From assembly GCA_005879535.1 (NCBI GenBank), contig VBKI01000065.1, forward strand, positions 7,501 to 71,500: 64,000 bases of DNA. The letters run 5' to 3'. The position numbers and the translations under genes are program-made. The notes below the pieces were generated by a model. It saw only the letters and a list, made by a program, of their open reading frames with translations, had not been told where the DNA came from and searched no databases. Below, piece by piece: positions 10,293-17,012 of this stretch. This stretch comes from Deltaproteobacteria bacterium. Its GTDB lineage: Bacteria; Myxococcota; Myxococcia; Myxococcales; 40CM-4-68-19. How positions within the stretch are numbered: position 1 is the first letter of the stretch; each line of letters starts with the position of its first letter.

Positions 10293-11388
10293 AACTCCTT
10301 CTCGCCTGCGCCACGATGTCGGGCAGAACGGCGCAAACCCGATCGATCTCCTCCTCGGTGTTCCCGCTCCAGAGCGAAAACCGGATGGCTCCGCGAGCGA
10401 GCGCCGGCGAATACCCCATGGCCAGCAGCACGGGCGACGGCTCCAGCGAGCCGGAGCTGCATGCGCTCCCCGTGCTCGTCGCAATGCCCGCGAAGTCGAG
10501 GGCGGCGAGCAGCGTTTCGCCGTCGCAACCCTCGAAGGCCACGTTCGCCGTGTTGCACACTCGCGACGCCCCCGCCCCGGCAACGCGCGCACCCGGAATC
10601 TCCCGCGCCGTCGCCTCGAGGCGATCCCGCAGGGCGGTCAGCCGGGGCGCAACCGACGGCTGCTGCGCGCTCGACAGGGCAAGCGCCGCACCCATCCCGA
10701 CGATGCCGGCCACGTTTTCCGTTCCAGCGCGCCGGCCGCGTTCCTGATGACCGCCGCTCTGCACCGCGAATACTTTCGTCCGCGTAGCCACAAGCCCGAC
10801 GCCCTTCGGGCCCCCGATCTTGTGCGCCGACAGGCTGATCAGGTCCCAGGGGAAGTCGAGCCCCACCTTCCCGGCCGCCTGGACGGCGTCGACGTGCAGC
10901 GGCACTCGATGCTCGCGGCAGATCGCCGCGATTTCGCGAATCGGGAAGATCACGCCGGTCTCGTTGTTCGCCGCCATCACCGAGCACAGCGACGCGCCGG
11001 GGAGCGCGCGCCGCAGCGCATCGAGGTCCAGCTCACCGGACCCGAAGACAGGAACGCGCACGCATTCGGGCACGCCCGCGCACGCTCCGAGCACCGCCGG
11101 GTGCTCCACTGCGGTCGTGACGACCTTGTGCGGTCGCGTTCCGAGGATCGCGAGCGCGTCGGCCTCGGTTCCCCCCGAAGTGAAGATGACGTCGCGCGGC
11201 GCGCATCCCAGTGCTTGCGCGCACCGCTCCCGGGCCGTGTCGACGAGGGCGCGGGCGTCCTGCCCGGGTTTGTGGACCGAGGAAGGGTTCGCGAAGAAGT
11301 CGGCCAGCGCCGGCGTCATCTCCGCCATCACCTGCCGCGACAGCGGGGTGGTCGCGTTTGCGTCCAGGTAGATGGCCGAAGGGCTCAC
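10282..11388 (-). CDS. Cysteine desulfurase (NifS/IscS family)
   Basis: A 368-aa PLP enzyme that removes sulfur from cysteine for Fe-S cluster or thio-cofactor assembly. The family signature is complete: YLDANATTP at the N-terminus, His96 in AVEHPAVL, NNETG (141-145), Lys190 in SLSAHKIGGPKG and the catalytic Cys310 in STGSACSSGS. The SSGS context places it in group I (IscS/NifS-like). No iscU, iscA or regulator is adjacent. It overlaps the DHH phosphoesterase stop by ATGA, so the two genes form one unit with endonuclease IV upstream. Confidence 0.93.
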   Translation of the reverse strand: MSPSAIYLDANATTPLSRQVMAEMTPALADFFANPSSVHKPGQDARALVDTARERCAQALGCAPRDVIFTSGGTEADALAILGTRPHKVVTTAVEHPAVLGACAGVPECVRVPVFGSGELDLDALRRALPGASLCSVMAANNETGVIFPIREIAAICREHRVPLHVDAVQAAGKVGLDFPWDLISLSAHKIGGPKGVGLVATRTKVFAVQSGGHQERGRRAGTENVAGIVGMGAALALSSAQQPSVAPRLTALRDRLEATAREIPGARVAGAGASRVCNTANVAFEGCDGETLLAALDFAGIATSTGSACSSGSLEPSPVLLAMGYSPALARGAIRFSLWSGNTEEEIDRVCAVLPDIVAQARRSFSS

Positions 11389-12473
11389 GGCTCCAGCGGT
11401 ACGAGCGGAATCCCCGGCCCTGGCCGCAGATGGAACGCCTTCAGGAACGTCGCGAAGATGTCGGTCGCGAGCAGATCCGGCGATCGCCCGCGCAACGGCA
11501 CGCGCGCCCCCGCCATCGCACCGTGTCCACCGGCGCTCCCGCCGAGCGGCGCGCAGACTTCCCGCACCAGCTTGCCCGCGTTGACGCGCCGGTCGTTCAG
11601 GCGGAGCGAAAGATACAGCTCACCCTTGTATGACCCGGTTGCAAGCGACCAGCGCAGCCCCTCGAGGCTGACCAGCTTTTCGGCGACTTCCGGAACGATC
11701 TCGGGGACGTAGACTTCACCCATGTCCACGACCACGGCCTCCCCGCCGCCGTGGAGGCGGGCGCGCTCGTAGGCGAGGTGATAGGCGGCGAAATACCGGG
11801 CCGGCACCGACGGGTGCTCGATGCGCGACAGCGCAGGTTTGTCGATGAGGGGAAAGAGCCAGTTGTAGCAGTCGATGTCCGCCGGCTCGTACTCGCGTCC
11901 GAGGTCCCGAGTGTCGCTCTTGATCCCGTAGAAGAGCGCCGTCGCAAGATGCGGGTTCGGAATCAGCTTCGCCGCCCGCAGATATTGCGTGACCATCGTC
12001 GAGGTCGCCCCCGCCGGCCCGCCCACGTCGTGGAACGCCGCCATCAGCGACGCCGGTCGCGCCGGGTGGTGGTCGATGACGAGCTGCGGCAGCTCCGACG
12101 AAGCGAGCGAGTAATTACCGACCTCGGGCTGCGTGTCGACGAGGCAGACCAGGTCATGCGATTGATGCTCGATCCGGGAGACGGGCTGGATGCCGAGGTG
12201 CAGCACTTTCAGCATCGCCTTGTTCTCGGCGCGGCCGATGATCCCGCCGTAGGCGGTGGTCGTGGACACCCCCGCGGAGTGTGCGAGCAGGTAGGCAAGC
12301 CCACAGGCGCTCGCCACGGCGTCGGGGTCCGGGTTGTCGTGCGTCAGGATCAGGGCACGATCGTGACCCTTGGCGACCTGGAGGAGCTTCCGCAACCGGT
12401 CGCGGATCAGGAACTGGGACGAAGCGAGATCTGGGGGCCGGTCGCTTTCGCGCGGCGAGGGGGCATTGCCCAT
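11385..12473 (-). CDS. DHH-family phosphoesterase (NrnA-like)
   Basis: A 362-aa protein with the DHH/DHHA1 layout of nano-RNase and pAp-phosphatase proteins. Motifs are HDNPDPDA (45-52), VDTQPEVGN (around 112-120), the eponymous DHH (134-136), SDTRDLG, and a C-terminal GGHGAMAG substrate-binding loop near 320. Relatives degrade short RNA, pAp or c-di-NMP linear products using Mn2+. The ATG at 12473 was preferred; an earlier in-frame start at 12515 would overlap the endonuclease IV gene by 26 nt. Confidence 0.85.
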   Translation of the reverse strand: MGNAPSPRESDRPPDLASSQFLIRDRLRKLLQVAKGHDRALILTHDNPDPDAVASACGLAYLLAHSAGVSTTTAYGGIIGRAENKAMLKVLHLGIQPVSRIEHQSHDLVCLVDTQPEVGNYSLASSELPQLVIDHHPARPASLMAAFHDVGGPAGATSTMVTQYLRAAKLIPNPHLATALFYGIKSDTRDLGREYEPADIDCYNWLFPLIDKPALSRIEHPSVPARYFAAYHLAYERARLHGGGEAVVVDMGEVYVPEIVPEVAEKLVSLEGLRWSLATGSYKGELYLSLRLNDRRVNAGKLVREVCAPLGGSAGGHGAMAGARVPLRGRSPDLLATDIFATFLKAFHLRPGPGIPLVPLEP

Positions 12474-12489
12474 GGATGTGGCGGCTACC

Positions 12490-13365
12490 TTAGCTGCGGC
12501 GGGGGAGGGTGGCAACGCGGGAGCGGCGGGGCTGTCGGGAAGTCTCCTCCCTCAGGCGCTTGAGCCGCAGCAGGCACGCCCGGTTGCCTTCGGGCGGGAT
12601 CTCGAGGAAGCCCGGAACATCGCGAAATCGCGGGTCATTCACGAGGCGGCGGAAAGCGACTGGCCCGATTTCACCCTTGCACACGTGCTCGTGCCGGTCG
12701 ACGCGGCAACCGAGAGGCTTCATCGAGTCGTTGAGGTGGAACGCCTTGAGGAGTCCGATGCCCAACATGTGGTCGAATTGCTTGAACGTTTCGTCGTATC
12801 CGCGATTGGTCGACAGGTCGTATCCGGCAGCGAACACATGGCACGTGTCCATGCAGATGGCGATGCGCTCCGGGTTGCGGACGCGGTCGCGGATCTCCCT
12901 GAGCTCCTCGAACGTCCGCCCCAACGTGGTGCCCTGACCGGCGGCCGTTTCGAGTAGGACGATGCACCGGCCCTTGTGCGCGGCGAACGTCCGATCGAGA
13001 GCGTCGGCGACCGCGCGCAGGCCGGCTCCGGTATCGACGCACGATCCCGGATGGACCACCAAATACGGCGCTCCGATCAGATCGCAGCGCCGCAGCTCAT
13101 CCGTGAAGGCTTCGATCGACTTCTCGCGGAGATCGCCGGGGCCGCAGCCGAGATTGATCAGGTAGCTGGAGTGGACAGTGGGGAAGAATCCGGCTGCTTT
13201 GGCGGCTGCGCGCACCAGTCCGGCGTCCTGCGGGGTGATCTCCCTGGATCGCCACATGCGGCTCGACTTGGTGAAGATCTGCACGGCCTCGGCGCCGTCG
13301 GCGAGCGCGCGGGGATAGGCTTCGTGCAAGCCGCCTGAAGTGGATTCGTGCGCCCCGAGCCGCAT
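12490..13365 (-). CDS. nfo: Endonuclease IV (AP endonuclease)
   Basis: A 291-aa zinc-dependent AP endonuclease for base-excision repair. The start GAHESTSGG and the family motifs VHSSYLINLG, VHPGS, LLETAAGQG, CMDTCHVFAAGYD, HLNDS and DRHEHVCKGEIG supply the His/Asp/Glu ligands of the trinuclear zinc site. The last 25 or so residues are Arg-rich and exceed the usual end. It is transcribed toward the DHH phosphoesterase with a 16-nt gap. Upstream of its ATG lies a dispersed hairpin repeat. Confidence 0.94.
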   Translation of the reverse strand: MRLGAHESTSGGLHEAYPRALADGAEAVQIFTKSSRMWRSREITPQDAGLVRAAAKAAGFFPTVHSSYLINLGCGPGDLREKSIEAFTDELRRCDLIGAPYLVVHPGSCVDTGAGLRAVADALDRTFAAHKGRCIVLLETAAGQGTTLGRTFEELREIRDRVRNPERIAICMDTCHVFAAGYDLSTNRGYDETFKQFDHMLGIGLLKAFHLNDSMKPLGCRVDRHEHVCKGEIGPVAFRRLVNDPRFRDVPGFLEIPPEGNRACLLRLKRLREETSRQPRRSRVATLPRRS

Positions 13366-13381
13366 GGCGGCGGGTCTATAA

Positions 13382-13450
13382 CAGCGAGCTGTACAGCCTC
13401 AAGACATAGCCGCAAAGCCTGTCTTTGAGTCCGGTAGCGGCTACTCGCTG
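13382..13450. repeat. Dispersed hairpin repeat, copy 1
   Basis: The segment shares the core GCTGTAC(A/G)G(C/T)CTC(A/G)AG followed by TAGCCGCAAAGCC with copy 2 (41291-41347) and, in part, copy 3 (32901-32953). It ends in GCGGCTA. Here TAGCCGC (13407-13413) pairs with GCGGCTA (13437-13443), and an outer stem CAGCGAG/CTCGCTG (13382-13388 and 13444-13450) encloses it. The repeat runs into the stop codon of the Fic-like gene. Confidence 0.6.
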
Positions 13451-14220
13451 GCAGCGCGACGCCGGGAGGTCTCGTCCCACTTCGGCAGGAAGAACTTGAA
13501 CGCGTTGTCGAGCGCGTTGTCCATGCTCTCCATCATCACCTGGCCGAACTGGCTCGCGTTCAGGCGGAGCGCGTCGTAGTACGTCTCGCGGTCCATGCTG
13601 TGGATCACGAGCGGCATGTAGCCGGCGCGGATGAGGATCAGGTTCATCATCATGCGCCCGACCTTCCCGGAGAGATCGGAGAAGGGGAAGATCTCCATGA
13701 AGCGATGTTGCGAGTACGTGGCCTGCTTGAACGGGTGCATGCGGAGGAACTCTTCGCTCTCCATGAAGTGGAAGAGCTGCTCCAGCGCGGGCTGGATCTG
13801 CACCGGCTGCACGATGTCGTGGAAGTACGTGCGGTGGAGCGGCATGTCGCGTCGGAACTGGACCGGCGTGCGATTCGGCAAGTTGCCGTACAGCACCTCG
13901 TACAGCTTCTTGACGAGCGCAAGGCTGTACTTGACCTGCTTCGCCTTGGCTTCCTGCTTGATGAACTCGATGGCGTTCAGCTGGTTCCGGACTTCGGTGA
14001 AGGGATGGACCATGCTCGAGTCCACCATTCCGGGGTTCGGGTCCAGCGCCTGGCGCAGCTCGGCATGGGTCAACACCATGCCTTCGAGCGCGCACTCATG
14101 GTAGATCCACGACAGCTCGTACTTCTCGAGAAAGTCTTGGGTTTCCCGCGGGCGCTCCCGCATCAGCTCCCGTACGTCCTCGGTGCGGTCATCGAGGTCC
14201 AGGTACTGGGTCCGGCTCAT
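13441..14220 (-). CDS. Fic-domain protein with degenerate active site
   Basis: A 259-aa protein with Fic architecture: an N-terminal helix resembling the inhibitory (S/T)xxxE(G/N) element (HECALEGMVLT, 41-51) and a core helix-loop-helix at 170-200. In canonical Fic enzymes the loop is HPFx(D/E)GNGR. Here it reads FPFSDLSGKVGR, so the catalytic His is Phe178 and the GNGR phosphate loop is altered, although Asp182 and Arg189 remain. AMP transfer is therefore doubtful, and a binding or regulatory role is more likely. The inhibitory helix also lacks its Ser/Thr. A good ribosome-binding site AAAGGAG precedes the ATG. It stands alone, with no obvious antitoxin partner. Confidence 0.75.
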   Translation of the reverse strand: MSRTQYLDLDDRTEDVRELMRERPRETQDFLEKYELSWIYHECALEGMVLTHAELRQALDPNPGMVDSSMVHPFTEVRNQLNAIEFIKQEAKAKQVKYSLALVKKLYEVLYGNLPNRTPVQFRRDMPLHRTYFHDIVQPVQIQPALEQLFHFMESEEFLRMHPFKQATYSQHRFMEIFPFSDLSGKVGRMMMNLILIRAGYMPLVIHSMDRETYYDALRLNASQFGQVMMESMDNALDNAFKFFLPKWDETSRRRAASE

Positions 14221-14535
14221 GCTGCTGCGCTCCTTTGCCGTGCGAACTCAGCGATTTAGCTTGCTCGTAGAGCGGTCAGGCTAGCAAGTTCGCGGATGAG
14301 TCGTCAATGGAAAATTCGGCTGCGGTGGTACGCCTTCCTGCTACATGGGGGCGACCCGCCCGCTTTCCGGACGACCACGCCCCCGATTCGCCTGTACGTT
14401 GAGCGAACAAGGCCCTTCATCGCGACATTCCGTCGCGATATGAAGAAGTTACGATGCAGCGCGTCACGTCATGTACCGCACGGATTGGGCACATTCACGC
14501 GTTGCTCGAGCCTGTAGGTGAATAGGGACCTGTCC
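14221..14535. other. Intergenic stretch, no convincing gene
   Basis: This 315-nt gap lies between the Fic-like gene and the truncated ilvE. It is visibly less GC-rich than its surroundings. It contains a 73-codon open frame (14296-14517) without family resemblance or ribosome-binding site, a small hairpin ATCGCGA/TCGCGAT (14419-14439), and a short inverted repeat TAGGGAC/GTCCCTA near 14523-14538 that touches the ilvE stop. It may be a remnant of lost or acquired sequence. Confidence 0.5.
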
Positions 14536-15387
14536 CTACCTGGCGACGGCGCGCTTCCCGTTCGCTTCCGCCTGCGCTGGCGCATCCACGGGCGTGAGCC
14601 ACTCCGCATACCGCGGCTCGAGCCCGCGCACTGCGCGGAAGAACGTCGCCTGGATTTCGCGGGTGATCGGGCCCATCTCGCCCGCCCCGATGCGCCGATC
14701 GTCGACCTCGCGGACGGGCGTGATCTCCGCCGCCGTGCCGCACATGAACGCCTCGTCGCCGCAGTAGAGATAGTCGCGGCTGAAGCGGCGCTCCTCCACC
14801 GGAATTCCCTTGTCCTTGGCGATGCGAAGGATGGACTCGCGCGTGATCCCTTCGAGGATTCCTCCCGCGACCGGCGGCGTGTAGAGGACGCCGTCGCGGA
14901 CGAGGAAGACGTTCTCTCCGGTGGCCTCGCCGACGTATCCCTGCTGGTCGAGGAGGATCGCTTCGTCGTATCCCGCCATCAGCGCCTCGCGCTTGGCGAG
15001 GACGCCGTTCAAGTAATGGCCGGTGACCTTCGCGCGCGTCGGGTCCGAGTTCATGTGCATGCGCGTGTACGAGCTGATCTTGACCCGGATGCCTTTCTTC
15101 AGCCCCTCGTCGCCGAGGTACGCGCCCCAGTACCAGGTGGCGATGCAGAGGCGCACCGGGTTGACGGCGCCCACGCCCATCAGCCCGTCCGCGTAATAGG
15201 CGATGGGCCGCAGGTATCCCTCGTTCATCTTGTTCGCGACCATCACCTGCTTGCAGGACTCGAAGACCTGCTCCTTGGTAAAGGGCATCTCCATCAGGCA
15301 GATCTTTGCGCTCTCGAAGAGGCGGCGGACGTGCTCGCGGAGGCGGAAGATCGCTCCGCGACCGTCGGGCTGCGGATAGCAGCGGAT
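14536..15387 (-). pseudogene. ilvE: Branched-chain amino acid aminotransferase, 5'-truncated
   Basis: A fold-type IV aminotransferase of the IlvE family, recognisable from IRCYPQPDGRGAIFRLREH (starting at 15387) to the normal C-terminus, including the PLP lysine in AKVTGHYLN and GEATGENVFLV. The first 40 or so residues, which should carry the WMDG...HYGxGVFEG strand region, are absent. Homology stops at 15387; upstream in-frame codons are unrelated and reach a TGA without any ATG, GTG or TTG. The only downstream initiator is ATG 15294, which would give a 252-aa protein without the N-terminal small-domain start. It is probably inactive unless the break is an assembly error. No frameshift exists in the remaining part. 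Confidence 0.72.
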
Positions 15388-15449
15388 GCAACGTCGGGCG
15401 CTCTTAGCACGCCGGCGCCAGGTAATGAAAGATGCAGCGCTTCAGATCA

Positions 15450-15537
15450 ACCGCCAAGCACGCCATGCACGCCGAGCAGAGCGCTTGGGGCGGGCACGCA
15501 CATCCCCAACCTTGGCGTGCTTGGCGTGCTTGGCGGT
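15450..15537. repeat. Large imperfect palindrome (CGCCAAGCACGCC type)
   Basis: The left arm ACCGCCAAGCACGCCATGCA... (15450-15475) is matched by the reverse complement of CTTGGCGTGCTTGGCGTGCT... (15511-15537) with two mismatches, enclosing about 35 nt. Within the right arm, TTGGCGTGC is directly repeated. The motif looks like the short palindromic intergenic repeats common in many high-GC genomes. It lies between the end of the patatin gene and the breakpoint of ilvE. Confidence 0.7.
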
Positions 15538-15544
15538 GAAGCTT

Positions 15545-16987
15545 TTAGCTTGGCAGTGGGGGGATTGGGGCGAGGAGGCGCTGGAGGGTGGGAAGCTCGT
15601 CGAGGAGCTCTTCCTTCGCCGAGCGCACGACGCTTTGCAGGGCGCGCTGGCTGGGCAGAAGCGCGAGCGGCGACAGCGTCTTGCGAAATGCCTTGTACAC
15701 GTGCGCGTAGGGCCGGTTGCGCGTCACCGCCGGAGCGGCGACGCTCTGCAGGGGGAGCCAGAGCGGCGTCATCAACCGCGGCGCGAACCCGTCGAGGGCG
15801 AAGATCACGACGTTCCGGCTGCCGCTGCCGGGAAGCCCGGCGCGCTGCACGTGCTGCCAGGCCGTTCGCACGGGCACATTGTCGACCACGCCGCCGTCGC
15901 AGAGGCGGAGCAGATCGTGTCGCTCGAGCAGACCATCGAGCAGCTCGCGCATGCGCGGATCGTCACGCAGCACGTCGTAGTGGATCACGCCCGGGACGCT
16001 GGCCGAGAACCCGGCAGCGTCGATGGCGTCGGCCTGGCGCGTCTCCTCGGAGGCGCCGAACACGAGGCGCGTCGTGATCCGCGGGATCCGCGCAAGCTCG
16101 GAGATCGCCGCCGTGAGCCTCTGCACGTTGCGGTGCAGCGCGCGCACGCCCCAGCGCGAAGGATCCGGATCGGGCACGCCGAGCATCGACTCGTACTCCT
16201 CGAGCGGGCGGGGAAGCTTGCCACGGCGGATCCCGGTGACGGTGACGAGCAGGGGGATCGGCAGGTCGGACATCCGCACCGGCGAGCCGTCCGGGTGGCG
16301 GAACCAGTGCCCGATCGCTGCCCGCAGATGGAGACGCAGCGGACCGGGCAGGCCGTAGACGCTGGGCTGCGGCACCAGGCGGAAGATCTTCCGGTAAGTG
16401 AGGTCCTGGAGGATTTCCGGGATGCGCGCCAGGTCGAAGCGGCGCTCCCGCGCGCGAAAGAGCCCGAGGATCGCTCCCATCGAGCTGCCGGCGATCAGCG
16501 CCGGCTGCAGCCCGGCGGCCTCCAGCAGGGCAAATGCAGCGAGGTGCACGTACCCGGTGCCGCCTCCGCCGCCGCAGACGAGCACGAGATGGCGCTCGCG
16601 CACTTCGCGATCGAGCCGATCCGCCGGCAGCCGATGGCCGAGCTGCTGCGCCACCTGCTCCAGCGCCGCCGTGGCGATCCGGTACGACTCGCGCGCTGCG
16701 GGGAGTAGCTCGTGTGGCGCCGCCAGCATCGGCCGCTGCGGATCGAGCAGCGGCCAGAGCACCTGGACCAACTGCTCGCGAAACGGGCGCAGGATGGCGG
16801 CCACCGCGACGTCGCGGCCGTCGGGCGCCCGCACGTGCCAGCAGCGGCTCAACGCCAGCGCGTAACGGATGGCGGTTTCGTCGCGTTCGTCGAGGCGACC
16901 GCGCGCCGCCACCGCCGCCCGCGCGAGCTGGGCCTCCATGGCGGTGACGGGGCCGACCTCCGCGAATCTCTCTTGCAGCAGGGTCAT
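15545..16987 (-). CDS. Patatin-like phospholipase
   Basis: A 480-aa protein. After a 130-residue helical N-terminal part, a patatin domain begins with the oxyanion loop GGGGGTG (139-145), followed by GSSMG with nucleophile Ser169 and the catalytic DGG motif at Asp364 (CDGGVVDN). The Ser-Asp dyad is complete, so acyl-hydrolase activity on phospholipids or other lipids is expected. No signal peptide is evident. The start ATG 16987 lies 25 nt past the glnE stop; earlier in-frame codons run antisense through glnE and were rejected. It is probably co-transcribed with glnE. Confidence 0.88.
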   Translation of the reverse strand: MTLLQERFAEVGPVTAMEAQLARAAVAARGRLDERDETAIRYALALSRCWHVRAPDGRDVAVAAILRPFREQLVQVLWPLLDPQRPMLAAPHELLPAARESYRIATAALEQVAQQLGHRLPADRLDREVRERHLVLVCGGGGGTGYVHLAAFALLEAAGLQPALIAGSSMGAILGLFRARERRFDLARIPEILQDLTYRKIFRLVPQPSVYGLPGPLRLHLRAAIGHWFRHPDGSPVRMSDLPIPLLVTVTGIRRGKLPRPLEEYESMLGVPDPDPSRWGVRALHRNVQRLTAAISELARIPRITTRLVFGASEETRQADAIDAAGFSASVPGVIHYDVLRDDPRMRELLDGLLERHDLLRLCDGGVVDNVPVRTAWQHVQRAGLPGSGSRNVVIFALDGFAPRLMTPLWLPLQSVAAPAVTRNRPYAHVYKAFRKTLSPLALLPSQRALQSVVRSAKEELLDELPTLQRLLAPIPPLPS

Positions 16988-17012
16988 GCGGAGGTGCGCT
17001 CGCGCACGACGC

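Noticed and set aside
13441-14220. A toxin-antitoxin Fic locus
   Set aside because: The catalytic His is missing, the inhibitory-type helix sits in the same protein, and no small partner gene is adjacent.
14296-14517. A 73-codon gene between the Fic-like gene and ilvE
   Set aside because: No ribosome-binding site, no recognisable domain and atypical composition.
15450-15537. A CRISPR array or an insertion-sequence end
   Set aside because: Only one imperfect palindrome with a short internal direct repeat; no regular spacers and no transposase.
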